Source: Gemmataceae bacterium
Lineage (GTDB): Bacteria; Planctomycetota; Planctomycetia; Gemmatales; Gemmataceae
NCBI GenBank assembly: GCA_025055795.1
Contig: JANWVV010000032.1
Span: forward strand, 1 to 44,269
Length of the DNA stretch: 44,269 nt
Direction: 5' to 3'
This document shows positions 17,754-25,994 of this stretch, piece after piece (position 1 is the stretch's first letter; every line of letters starts with the position of its first letter). The notes beneath the pieces were generated by a model that was not told the DNA's origin, did not search any database, and was given only the letters and a program-made list of their open reading frames with translations. The position numbers and the translations under genes were made by a program.

Positions 17754-19100
17754 TTACACCTTGGGCAGTTCCCAGCCTTTGCGGTAGGGACGTTGCAGGA
17801 AAGTATCGGCTCGAGCATCGCCCGTTGTTCCCTTGATAGGGTCCCACTCAATGGGTTTGCCAGCTCGGTAGGCAACGTTGCCCAACAAGACCGCCTCGGT
17901 GAGCGGTCCAGCATAGCCAAAGTGACAGGAAGGGGTTGTGCCGTTGCGAATGGAGTTAAGCCATTCCTGATGATGCCCCGGAGATGATGGAAGTGAGCGA
18001 GCGGGGGGCGTTAGCGAGCGGGCCAGCTCTTCGGGCAACAACTGGTGCTTGCTGTAATCGGCGATAAGCTTGCCTTTTTCGCCCACGAACAGCACGCCTG
18101 CCGGGTAGCCTTTATAGGTTTCCTTGCCGTGCAAGTCGGGGCCCGGCACGCCGTGATACCAGGTCAGATGCACAGGGGGCAGTTCGCCGCGAGCGGGGAA
18201 GTAGTAGTCGACCTGCATAATGTCGGGGACATCATTGTCGCCAATGTACGTTTTGCGCCCTTGGGCTTCGACCCGGCTGGGTGCTGTCAGATGCAACGCC
18301 CAGAATGGGAGGTCGAGGTAATGACAGCCCAAATCGGCCAGGGTGCCGCCACCGTATTCCCACCACCAACGCCAGTGGAAATGCGGCCAAGGGAATTTCC
18401 AGCCCGACGGATTCATGATCGCTTCGAAAAAGGAATTGTCATTAGGCCCTAGCCACAAATCCCGATCCACTTTGGCCAGCGGACCACCAGTCCCACGCTT
18501 GCCGCCCACCGGTTTGCTGGCATTCCAGACGTGGACCCGACGAATCGGCCCCAGCACCCCCGCCTGCACCCACTCGACTACCCGTCGGTAATTGTCCCCT
18601 GCATGAATCTGGATGCCCATTTGGGTAATACAACGCCTGGTTGTTGCAAGCTGGCGGACCAATCGGGCCTCGTGGACTGTCAACGTCAATGGCTTTTCGC
18701 AGTAGACATGCTTACCCAAAACCAAGGCGATGGCAGTCGGCAACGCATGCTGATGATCAGGGGTGCTAATCACCACAGCGTCGATCTGCGCCTGCATTTT
18801 GTCAAACAGACGGCGGTAGTCCGTGAAAAAAGCCGCTTGGGGGAAGCGTTGCCGTGCAGCGGCTGACCATTCTTCATCCACGTCACACAACGCCACGATG
18901 TTTTCGCTGGCCACGGCAGCCAGATTGGCCGCTCCGCGATTGTTGACACCAATAATGGCCAAACGCAAACGCTCGATAGAGCCTCGCTGACGGATGACGG
19001 CCGGTGCCGCCTGCACTGATGGGTGCACCGCCCAGCCGGCGGCCAGTCCGAAACCAACCTGCAAGATCTCCCGTCGCCGCCAGTTGTGCCCCTTATCCAT
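17754..19100 (-). CDS. Gfo/Idh/MocA-family oxidoreductase with Tat signal
   Basis: A 448-residue NAD(P)-dependent sugar or inositol dehydrogenase-like protein. Residues 8-32 form a twin-arginine signal (RRREILQVGFGLAAG), as in many planctomycete members, which suggests export with a bound cofactor. The Rossmann fold follows with LAIIGVNNRGAANL (47-60) and ALCDVDEEW (70-78). The catalytic-region EKP is at 135-137, and the C-terminal domain contains HFHWRWWWEYGGGTLADLGCH, characteristic of exported planctomycete homologues. GGGAG lies about 10 bases before the ATG. Substrate unknown. No sugar-transport or sugar-catabolic gene is next to it. Confidence 0.92.
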   Translation of the reverse strand: MDKGHNWRRREILQVGFGLAAGWAVHPSVQAAPAVIRQRGSIERLRLAIIGVNNRGAANLAAVASENIVALCDVDEEWSAAARQRFPQAAFFTDYRRLFDKMQAQIDAVVISTPDHQHALPTAIALVLGKHVYCEKPLTLTVHEARLVRQLATTRRCITQMGIQIHAGDNYRRVVEWVQAGVLGPIRRVHVWNASKPVGGKRGTGGPLAKVDRDLWLGPNDNSFFEAIMNPSGWKFPWPHFHWRWWWEYGGGTLADLGCHYLDLPFWALHLTAPSRVEAQGRKTYIGDNDVPDIMQVDYYFPARGELPPVHLTWYHGVPGPDLHGKETYKGYPAGVLFVGEKGKLIADYSKHQLLPEELARSLTPPARSLPSSPGHHQEWLNSIRNGTTPSCHFGYAGPLTEAVLLGNVAYRAGKPIEWDPIKGTTGDARADTFLQRPYRKGWELPKV

Positions 19101-19727
19101 TTTGACTGTTTCTCCCTGGCCCAGATCGTAATTCTCAACAACACAAGCTTACTAGCAATTATCCACGTTCAGCCGTCCCAGTCGAGAAAAAACCAAGGCT
19201 GCTGGTAACTTTGTTGGTGAAAAACTCCGAGGCAAAAATTTTTTTAGTATTCCCACTTCCATAGTGCTGATTCGAGTCCTGACAAAAATAAGCAGACCGC
19301 TGGACATCGATAATGATTTGGAGAGCAGTAACAAACGTATGGATACCGCTGATAGGTCACCCCTTTAGAGTGGCTGCATGGCCTTTAATCTGTCCTGCGA
19401 TGGTGACGGAAAGTCAATGGGTGATCAGACGTTTGTCTTGCTCGCCGCTTTGTCGAATTTGGGAAGCTGAGGGGATTATTGTGAGGCAGTGGTTGCAGAC
19501 TTGTTAAGCTTTTACCGCTTTGCTGCTCTAGTGTTGCTTTGCAGAAAAAACCCAAGGCATTACTTGGCAATACCTCTATTACATTCGCAAATTCAGTTGA
19601 TCGACACTGCTTGCCAGCGAGCTGCTTTTTATGTAGTACAGTGAAGGAGATACGGTCGGGAGTGACAACTTGTTGGCAAAATAATTGTCCAGTGAAGAGG
19701 CGACCAAGTTCGCTTTCTGTTCCAGCC
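19101..19727. other. Divergent intergenic region, partly AT-rich, no supported gene
   Basis: About 630 bp between the oxidoreductase (minus) and the PAS-receiver gene (plus). It contains several A/T runs (around 19180-19250 and 19540-19560). Open frames in it are short and have no matching Shine-Dalgarno sequence. AAGGAG at about 19645 is followed only by a GTG frame that overlaps the PAS gene out of frame, which I do not accept as a gene. Confidence 0.4.
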
Positions 19728-19745
19728 GTCGGCCTCGAGGCCGAC
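19728..19745 (+). promoter_or_regulatory. 18-bp perfect palindrome over the ribosome-binding region of the PAS-receiver gene
   Basis: GTCGGCCTC joined directly to GAGGCCGAC, ending 7 bases before the ATG at 19753. The only Shine-Dalgarno-like bases, GAGG at 19737-19740, lie inside the right arm. As RNA the arms could pair and hide the start. As DNA it could be a dimeric protein-binding site. It may also be chance in GC-rich DNA, but an 18-bp exact palindrome at this position is notable. Confidence 0.45.
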
Positions 19746-19752
19746 TCGAGCC

Positions 19753-21006
19753 ATGACGACGCCATCGCCCACCGTGACGCTGCCCTCCGAGGTCGACCCG
19801 AGCCTCTATTCGGCCGTCTACGAGCATGCCCCGGACGGCATTCTGTTGTTGAGTAACGAACGACGTTGTCTGGATGCTAATCTGGCGGCCCGTGAACTGT
19901 TGGGCTATTCCCGAGATGAACTCCTGCAACGTACTCTGGACGACCTGACTGTGCCCGCGGACCGGGCTCAAATCCCTGGCTGCTGGCAGGATTTTCTCAA
20001 CCGCCAGCGCTGCAAGGGTTTATGGCGGGCTTTAACTCGTCCCGGCAACACGCTGTATGCGGATACCCGTTGTCAGGCCCACATCCGTCCCGGGATTCAC
20101 TTGTGCCTGTTCCGAGACGTTTCCACGTACCTTCAAGTTGAAAATGAGAACCAGCTACTACGTCAGGTCCTGGAAGCCCTGCCACTCGGTTTGCTGCTGA
20201 GCGAGTTGCGTTCGGCGGAGGAACGCATCGTGTACGTCAATGCGGCCGCCACCCAGCTCAGCGGTTATCGTCAGGAGGAATTGCTGGGGCAACAGATTGG
20301 CTGCGTAGACGAACTGTGGCTGGATCAGCCGGCCCTGGAGCGGGTGCGTGTGTCGGTGCGTCAGGGGCAGGCCGTTTGGATTGAAACCGTTTTGCGTCGG
20401 AAAAATGGTTCCCACTGCCAGGCATGGATAGCGGTAACACCGCTCCGCAATACCGACGGGGTGATTAGTCACTGCTTGTACCTAGCTCTGGATGTGGTGG
20501 GTATACGAGGATGTCTGACCCATTCAACTCCAGGGGCGACCCTTCACTCGCCGGATTCCGCTGCAGAGAAAGACCCCCCTGTTACTACCAGGGTTCCTGC
20601 CCCGAGCCCTCACCACATATTGGTTGTTGAGGACGAAGATGCAGTCCGAGAATTTGTCCGGCTGGTACTGGTGCAAGCCGGTTATACGGTCACCCTGGCC
20701 CGTGATGGGGAGGAAGCCTGGCAGCTTTTCCAGACTCACCCCGAACGCTTCGACCTGATTTTGTCTGACGTGCTGATGCCACGACGCAACGGAGCCGAAT
20801 TGGCTGCGCTGGTACGTACTGTCCGACCGTCTATGCCCATGGTGTTTATCTCCGGCTACACGGGCGGTACTATTTTGAACCTTCAGCTAACCCCACCGAT
20901 GGATACGCTATTGGAAAAACCATTCAGTATCGACAAGCTATTGCAAGCTGTCCGGGCCGCGCTGTCCATTGAAACGTCTTCCGCTGCTCCCATAACCGGT
21001 AGCTAA
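19753..21006 (+). CDS. PAS-PAS-receiver signalling protein without histidine kinase core
   Basis: A 417-residue soluble protein. PAS domain 1 (about 15-125) begins YEHAPDGILLLSNE. PAS domain 2 (about 135-250) contains IVYVNAAATQLSGYRQEELLG. A linker of about 40 residues, rich in Pro, Thr and Ser, leads to a complete receiver domain (288-410). The receiver has the acidic pair in VVEDED (293-296), phospho-acceptor Asp339 in LILSDVLMP, Ser367 in ISGYTGG and Lys389 in LEKPF. The ISGYT motif is typical of receivers at the end of hybrid kinases, but no HisKA or HATPase domain is present here or alongside. It presumably receives phosphate from a kinase encoded elsewhere and has no visible output domain. 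A GC-rich hairpin follows the stop. Confidence 0.9.
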   Translation: MTTPSPTVTLPSEVDPSLYSAVYEHAPDGILLLSNERRCLDANLAARELLGYSRDELLQRTLDDLTVPADRAQIPGCWQDFLNRQRCKGLWRALTRPGNTLYADTRCQAHIRPGIHLCLFRDVSTYLQVENENQLLRQVLEALPLGLLLSELRSAEERIVYVNAAATQLSGYRQEELLGQQIGCVDELWLDQPALERVRVSVRQGQAVWIETVLRRKNGSHCQAWIAVTPLRNTDGVISHCLYLALDVVGIRGCLTHSTPGATLHSPDSAAEKDPPVTTRVPAPSPHHILVVEDEDAVREFVRLVLVQAGYTVTLARDGEEAWQLFQTHPERFDLILSDVLMPRRNGAELAALVRTVRPSMPMVFISGYTGGTILNLQLTPPMDTLLEKPFSIDKLLQAVRAALSIETSSAAPITGS

Positions 21007-21036
21007 TCCTGTATGTCCTAAATGGAAGGCAAATCG

Positions 21037-21061
21037 CCCTGCTCCCATCAGTGGAGCAGGG
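21037..21061 (+). terminator. Strong hairpin downstream of the PAS-receiver gene, probable terminator
   Basis: CCCTGCTCC (21037-21045) and GGAGCAGGG (21053-21061) form a perfect 9-bp GC-rich stem with a 7-base loop, 30 bases after the stop codon. No T-run follows directly, so it may act as a processing or stability element or as a Rho-independent terminator without a classical tail. Confidence 0.5.
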
Positions 21062-21078
21062 GTGGGCACTTTCAATTC

Positions 21079-21097
21079 AAAGTCAATTTTTGACTTT
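21079..21097. terminator. AT-rich perfect hairpin with T-rich loop and flank
   Basis: AAAGTCAA (21079-21086), loop TTT, TTGACTTT (21090-21097). It lies between convergent genes, 18 bases beyond the GC-rich hairpin and about 130 bp past the end of the minus-strand RNA methyltransferase. Its symmetry would let it serve either direction. The stem has few G-C pairs, so the terminator role is tentative. Confidence 0.35.
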
Positions 21098-21224
21098 TAA
21101 GGGGGCATTGCCTTCAGCGACTAATAGTTTGCCGCTACTGGTAGATAGTTTCATCATACGTGCAGTGCAGGGAGTGGTTTGGAGTCTACGCTGGGTTGTT
21201 CCAAGTCCAGGGACGGAGCCGTTT

Positions 21225-22343
21225 TTAATCGGTACTAGTGGAGAAAGCGGGGTAGGGGGATTTGTTCCACACGCTGATCGTACATGGCTGCCCCAGCAGC
21301 CGTACGGAAAGACGGCGGGCCAGCAACCAATGGAAAGGCCGTAGCGCATTGACCAAGGGCTGCTGATCCATTACTACAAAGACGGCTCGGCCACCCGGCT
21401 TAAGGACCCGGTCCCATTCGCGGGCGGCAGCCGCGTATAAGGCCGTCACTTCCTGAGGTGAAGCCAGTTGCTTGCCAAAGGGGGGGTTGCACATCAGCCG
21501 GTCCACCGAGGCATCGGCCAGGGGCAGTGCGCGGCTGTCCCATCGCGCAAGTCCCACCGGTCCGAGCCGACTCAGATTCTGGCAAGCCACGAAAACAGCC
21601 TGGGGATCAATGTCGCCACCCAGTAGCTGCACCGGCGGGTCGTAGCGTCGCTGCCGTGCCAAACATATCGTCTCGGCCAGCAGAGTGCCAGCACCGCACA
21701 TTGGATCGAGTGCGATACAGCCGGGGGTCAGGCCCGCTAGCCGCACCATCGCTGCAGCCACCGTCGGGCGCAGCGAGGCCGCGATGTGTTCTTGTTTGTA
21801 GGTCCGGTGCCGCATGGTCCGGTCCGATAGTCGCACCCCGCACACGGCCATTTTGCCATGGATCGTCAGCCAGATCTCCAGCCAGGCGTTTTCGTCCACT
21901 TCGTACCAGCCGGTGGGCAGAACGTGTTGCAAGCCGACACGCATGGCTTCAGCGGCATCCATACGCCGGTAACCATGCTCCCCCTGCATTTGACACACCA
22001 GATGAAAAGTTGGCTTTCCCCGCTTGCGAGGCCGGAGCTGATGATGCCACCGGAACAGGGTGGGCCAGTCGGGCTTGCGGGCGGTCCACTGCCGGAACAA
22101 GTCCAGGTCGCTGCTGCGATACGTCAAGGTGTCGCTGCCCCAGGCCAACAGAAACACGTCCTCGGTGGTACGCAACGCTAGGACCGTCTCGTCTAGCTGC
22201 GGGACACGGAAAACGACCAGACCACGGGCCGTCTTGAGAATCTCTCCCCCGAAGTCCTGCTCAATTTCATCCGCCGCCACTGATTCAAGACCGTCGTGGG
22301 TCAGAGCGTACAGCACGGGAGGTTCTTCCGTTGCGTCGCTCAT
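21225..22343 (-). CDS. THUMP-domain RNA (guanine-N2) methyltransferase, TrmN/Trm14/RlmL-like
   Basis: A 372-residue enzyme from the chosen start. The N-terminal ferredoxin-like/THUMP region (about 10-165) begins YALTHDGLESVAADEI, and THUMP domains bind RNA. The C-terminal methyltransferase has DPMCGAGT (213-220) for SAM and the catalytic NPPFGK motif (286-291), typical of exocyclic amino-group methylation. The family modifies guanines in tRNA or 23S rRNA, and I cannot tell which here. The frame is open up to ATG 22442. I prefer the ATG at 22343 because the extra 33 residues do not look like family sequence. Another ATG at 22364 is also possible. None of these has a strong Shine-Dalgarno sequence. 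Confidence 0.85.
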   Translation of the reverse strand: MSDATEEPPVLYALTHDGLESVAADEIEQDFGGEILKTARGLVVFRVPQLDETVLALRTTEDVFLLAWGSDTLTYRSSDLDLFRQWTARKPDWPTLFRWHHQLRPRKRGKPTFHLVCQMQGEHGYRRMDAAEAMRVGLQHVLPTGWYEVDENAWLEIWLTIHGKMAVCGVRLSDRTMRHRTYKQEHIAASLRPTVAAAMVRLAGLTPGCIALDPMCGAGTLLAETICLARQRRYDPPVQLLGGDIDPQAVFVACQNLSRLGPVGLARWDSRALPLADASVDRLMCNPPFGKQLASPQEVTALYAAAAREWDRVLKPGGRAVFVVMDQQPLVNALRPFHWLLARRLSVRLLGQPCTISVWNKSPYPAFSTSTD

Positions 22344-22442
22344 TCGTTTGCGTGCTTGTCCCATGCCTTCTCGCTTTGTCCCAGAGAGTGACCGGTTGAC
22401 CTTTGGAAAGACCCTTCCGGAGGCAGGTGGTAGGCTCGCCAT

Positions 22443-22959
22443 ATCGGAGAGAGCCTTCTATCCCCCACATCCTCAACCGACCTGACTTATCCTATCCTAT
22501 GAAGGCCTCTTTTTCGTGATGGCTATCGGCAGCAATTGCCCAAACACCCTTTAACCAGATATGCTCATCCGCTTATTACGCTGCTGATGCCCAAAGGACT
22601 TGAATTGCTCGGGTGCTTGACCCCCCCAAAAACACCATACCCTTCGTTCGGTACAAAAAGGGGGGGCAACAACTTATGTGGAGCACGCAATTCAAGCCTT
22701 CTGGATTGCAAGTAACCATTGTATCGGCAGCGAATAAGGTAGTTTTTCTGAACCTAAACTGGATATATCGATCCAGATATGCTAAATTGGGGTTGAAAGG
22801 TGGTGTTTGGCTACCCAGAGGAGTGACGGGTCCGTTAACGGGCGTACGGTTCGCTACCCAATGTAGCCGCGAGGTTGTATCGGTTGATGCGACCCAACGG
22901 TTAGCGACTGCCTTGCCGGCCTTCAGGCAATGGCTCGTGGTGTTTAGGAGGGTTCAGTT
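22443..22959. other. Leader/intergenic region with several hairpins upstream of a small membrane-peptide gene
   Basis: No gene of usual size. Structural elements: C7 at 22621-22627 faces G7 at 22660-22666 around a 32-base loop. CTGGAT/ATCCAG lie around 22759-22776. A TTGCC/GGCAA stem at 22913-22930 ends 15 bases before the AGGAGGG of the small gene. CCGTTAACGG is a 10-bp palindrome at about 22833. Together these suggest a structured transcript ahead of the gene at 22960, but no known riboswitch class was recognised and no clear promoter was found. Confidence 0.35.
22946..22952 (+). promoter_or_regulatory. Strong Shine-Dalgarno sequence of the 32-residue membrane peptide
   Basis: AGGAGGG ends 7 bases before ATG 22960, an optimal spacing. 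It is one of the best ribosome-binding sites in the window and the main evidence that the tiny frame behind it is translated. Confidence 0.7.
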
Positions 22960-23058
22960 ATGAAAACACTGACAGTAATCGGTTTTGGGCTGGTGCTTCT
23001 CGCGTGGTTATACGGATACACAGCGTTGTTATTACGCCGGCCCCGCGCACAGAGTTAA
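22960..23058 (+). CDS. Predicted small single-pass membrane peptide (32 residues)
   Basis: A very short gene supported by a perfect Shine-Dalgarno sequence (AGGAGGG, spacing 7) and by its product. MKTLTVIGFGLVLLAWLYGY begins a continuous hydrophobic helix of about 20 residues, and the end is basic (RRPRAQS). By the positive-inside rule the C-terminus probably stays in the cytoplasm. It stops at TAA 23058. It has no close gene partner: the S46 peptidase begins about 410 bp downstream. A hairpin at 23165-23186 may end the transcript. Small membrane peptides often regulate or stabilise larger membrane proteins, but no function can be assigned. Chance occurrence is possible but unlikely given the combined signals. 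Confidence 0.6.
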   Translation: MKTLTVIGFGLVLLAWLYGYTALLLRRPRAQS

Positions 23059-23469
23059 GTTTTTGTACAACAATCTTGAGTATTGAGCGTGTCAACCAGT
23101 GATGTATAGTAGCCCCGCTCCAGAATGGTGATTCAGGAAGTAATGGGGGGTCGATTAGGCTAGTGTGAGCACTTCGTTCGGCTCACTTCTGAGGGTTTTC
23201 GCTCTGGCCAATTCATTACGAGATGCTAGCACGTGAGGGTAACAGGGACGTTGAGGCTTGCCTTCACGGGGAATCGGCCTCAGGGGCGGCGTCCTTTATG
23301 ATGCCCCTTGCCCGCAAAGTTTAACTAGAGGCGAAAAAGTGGTAGGAGGAAAAGCAGAGACAACGGTGATCTCGATTGGGATGCCTATAGTTGGGGTGCG
23401 GGGGTTGTGACCGGAAAACGCAGAGGGTAAGGACATCAACCGTGATCAAGGAATTCAGGAGTCAGGCGC
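23059..23469. other. Intergenic region between the small membrane-peptide gene and the S46 peptidase gene
   Basis: A 411-bp stretch with no supported gene. GTGAGC (23165-23170) and GCTCAC (23181-23186) enclose the loop ACTTCGTTCG, a 6-bp stem that is a candidate terminator for the upstream peptide gene, although only a short T-run follows later. The decamer CTTCGTTCGG occurs in this loop and again at about 22642 in the upstream hairpin. AGGAGG at about 23345 has no suitable start codon near it. Confidence 0.35.
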
Positions 23470-25605
23470 ATGCTCAGGGCGAGCGGGGGGTGGTTCCGAG
23501 GCGTGGGAGCGATTGGGCGTGGGGGAGGCGTGAGCCGGTACACTGTACTAGCTGTGCTGTGGCTGGGAGGAACAGCCATGCTGGCAGTATCGGATGAGGG
23601 GATGTGGCTGCTCAACGAGCCTCCACGCGCTTTGTTGCAGCAGAAGTATGGCTTTGATCTAACAGAGCAATGGTTACAGCGGGCCATGCGGGCTTCGGTG
23701 CGACTGAACAGCGGGGGCTCCGGGGCATTCGTGTCGCCAGAAGGACTGTTAGTGACCAACCACCATGTCGCGGCCGATGCCCTCCAGAAATTGAGCAAGC
23801 CGGGATTCGACCTGTATCACGACGGCTTTTATGCAGTTACCCGCGACGGGGAGCTGAAATGTCCAGACCTGGAGATAAACGTATTGCAGGAGATTGTGGA
23901 TGTGACAGCCGAGGTGCAGGCGGCCGTTCAACCCGGCATGACCCCGGCTCAGGCCGCGGCCGCCCGGCGGGCGGTAATGAGTCGCATCGAAAAGGAATCG
24001 TTGGAACGTACAGGATTGCGCTCGGACGTCGTCACCTTATACAACGGAGCCTTGTATCATCTGTACCGATACAAGAAATATACGGACGTCCGTCTGGTTT
24101 TCAGTCCGGAGAAGGCCGTTGCCGGATTTGGTGGTGACGTCGATAACTTCGAGTTTCCCCGCTACTGTTTGGACGTCGCCTTTTTCCGGGTCTACGAGAA
24201 CGGCAAGCCGGCAGCCACCCCTCATTATTTCCGCTGGAGTCCGACCGGTCCGCAACAAGGAGATCTGGTGTTTGTGACAGGGCATCCCGGAGCGACCCAG
24301 CGGCTGGAAACGCTGGCTCGGCTCCGTCACCGGCGGGATGTCACCCTGCCCTATACGTTGGCCCGCCTGCGTGCTCTTGAAGCAGCTTTGCTGCAATACA
24401 GCGAGCAACACCCGGAGAAGCGTCGTCAGGCGGTTGCCGACCTGCATAGTGTGGCCAACGCCCGCAAAGCATTCACGGGTCAATTACATGGTCTACTAAC
24501 CCCTGCGATTCTGGAACACAAGCAACGGCAGGAGCAGGAGTTGTTGGCAACGGCCCGCCAGCGAGGCATTCCCACCGAGCAGGCCGAACGTGCTTTAGCG
24601 ACCATTGCCCAGATTCAAGAAAAACTCCGCAGTTTCGAAAAAGAATATGCTTTGCTGGAAAGCGGCCACGCCTTCGCTACGCCGTTGTTTGTGATCGCCC
24701 GTCACTGCGTCCGTATGGCCGAGGAACTGCCCAAACCATCGGCAGAACGTCTACGCGAGTATCGGGACTCGAACCTGGAATCCTTGCAACTATCCTTGTT
24801 TAGCCCTGCCCCGTTGTATCCGGAGCTGGAGCAGACCCGACTGCGTACATCGCTGCTGTTTATGGCCGAGACGCTCGGAGGCGACCATCCAGCCGTGCGT
24901 CTGGTGCTCGCGGGCAAAAATCCCGCCGATCGGTCCGCGGAGCTGATCAGCGGCACCCGCTTGTTCGACCCGCAGGAACGCCGCCGCCTGGTGGAAGGAG
25001 GGGCCAAGGCGATTGAACAGAGCACCGACAGTCTGATTCAACTGGCCCGCAGCATCGATCCACTAGCTCGGCAACTCCGCCAGCGCTACGAAACGGAAGT
25101 GGAGGAACCGGAACGGCAAGCATATGCAGCTCTGGCAGCTCTGCGTTTTGCCGTGTACGGCCGCTCGCAGCCTCCTGACGCCACCTTCACCTTACGTCTA
25201 GCCTTCGGAATCGTTCGGGGTTATCAGGCCGAAGGACAACAGATACCGTGGTACACCACTATTGGTCAGCTTTTTGCCCGGGCGGAGGCCCTAGGCGGCC
25301 GGGAACCCTTTACTTTACCTCCCCGCTGGCAGGAGCGCCGACGTCTGCTGGACCCGGACACCCCCCTTAACTTCGTTTCCACTGCTGACACTATCGGGGG
25401 TAATTCCGGTTCGCCGGTACTCAATCGTGCTGGCGAGCTCGTCGGTATCAACTTCGACCGCAATCGTTACGGTCTGGTCCGCAACTTCGTTTACACCGAC
25501 GAGCAGGCCCGGCACATCGCCGTACATTCCCGCGCGGTACTTGAAGCCCTCCGCAAGATCTACCCCGCTGAGCCATTGCTCAACGAATTGCTCCGACGAC
25601 AATAA
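23470..25605 (+). CDS. S46-family dipeptidyl-peptidase (DPP7/DPP11-like)
   Basis: A 711-residue exported serine exopeptidase with a chymotrypsin-like double barrel split by a helical domain. An N-terminal signal-like hydrophobic segment spans about residues 22-40. The expected triad is His99 (in VTNHHVA), Asp235 (in CLDVAFF, just after GGDVDNFEFPR) and Ser646 (in GGNSGSP). Arg664 in GINFDRNR lies where DPP11 enzymes carry the Arg that selects Asp/Glu at P1 and DPP7 carries Gly, so this copy may prefer acidic residues. The family releases dipeptides in the periplasm for amino-acid nutrition. AGGAG lies 8 bases before the ATG. It stands alone. Confidence 0.92.
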   Translation: MLRASGGWFRGVGAIGRGGGVSRYTVLAVLWLGGTAMLAVSDEGMWLLNEPPRALLQQKYGFDLTEQWLQRAMRASVRLNSGGSGAFVSPEGLLVTNHHVAADALQKLSKPGFDLYHDGFYAVTRDGELKCPDLEINVLQEIVDVTAEVQAAVQPGMTPAQAAAARRAVMSRIEKESLERTGLRSDVVTLYNGALYHLYRYKKYTDVRLVFSPEKAVAGFGGDVDNFEFPRYCLDVAFFRVYENGKPAATPHYFRWSPTGPQQGDLVFVTGHPGATQRLETLARLRHRRDVTLPYTLARLRALEAALLQYSEQHPEKRRQAVADLHSVANARKAFTGQLHGLLTPAILEHKQRQEQELLATARQRGIPTEQAERALATIAQIQEKLRSFEKEYALLESGHAFATPLFVIARHCVRMAEELPKPSAERLREYRDSNLESLQLSLFSPAPLYPELEQTRLRTSLLFMAETLGGDHPAVRLVLAGKNPADRSAELISGTRLFDPQERRRLVEGGAKAIEQSTDSLIQLARSIDPLARQLRQRYETEVEEPERQAYAALAALRFAVYGRSQPPDATFTLRLAFGIVRGYQAEGQQIPWYTTIGQLFARAEALGGREPFTLPPRWQERRRLLDPDTPLNFVSTADTIGGNSGSPVLNRAGELVGINFDRNRYGLVRNFVYTDEQARHIAVHSRAVLEALRKIYPAEPLLNELLRRQ

Positions 25606-25730
25606 CCACCTGTCCGCAACTGGTTGCCGACGCCTCTAGGGGGAAGCCAGTAGCTAAGACAACAAGTAGCCAGACTCGTCCACCTTCAAGCAGAAAAACA
25701 CATCAGGCCCATACCGTATGTCGCGAGAAT

Positions 25731-25744
25731 GACAAATCGTTGTC
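25731..25744. promoter_or_regulatory. Inverted repeat GACAA-N4-TTGTC, candidate operator
   Basis: Exact 5-bp arms separated by ATCG, about 250 bp before the WecA-like gene. It shares its half-site with two further elements downstream. Spacing and symmetry suit a dimeric regulator. The regulator is unknown. Confidence 0.35.
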
Positions 25745-25817
25745 TTGAATCAGATTGTCATGTCATTGAATGCATTATTCAATTTCTTGTTATTATTTTC
25801 GAGTTGATAATGTTTTG

Positions 25818-25834
25818 CTTGTCATGTCGACAAG
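25818..25834. promoter_or_regulatory. Inverted repeat CTTGTC-N5-GACAAG, candidate operator
   Basis: Exact 6-bp arms with a 5-base centre. Its left part, TTGTCATGTC, is repeated exactly at 25755-25764. It lies about 160 bp before the start codon of the WecA-like gene. Confidence 0.4.
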
Positions 25835-25994
25835 TCCGACAGAAGCAGGTTCTTATCGAGCATTTTTTCATTTTTTTGCTTGCTTCCTCTGTAGCTGAGT
25901 AATTAGCATACGCCATAGCTGCATTCTGCGCAATTTAGAAAAATTTTGACGATAATACGAACGCACCTGGGTTTAGCACCTGTGAGTCACCCAC

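Larger units (their letters stand above)
25606..25994. other. AT-rich intergenic region with repeated TGTC/GACA sites
   Basis: Clearly more AT-rich than the surroundings (about 25740-25960). It holds three related elements: the inverted repeat GACAA-N4-TTGTC at 25731-25744, the decamer TTGTCATGTC at 25755-25764, and the same decamer at 25819-25828 inside the inverted repeat CTTGTC-N5-GACAAG. No gene was found. It probably contains the promoter and operators of the WecA-like gene. Confidence 0.5.

Noticed and set aside
19264..19290. GATTCGAGTCC resembling a tRNA T-loop
   Set aside because: No pairing T-stem, acceptor stem or anticodon arm could be found around it.
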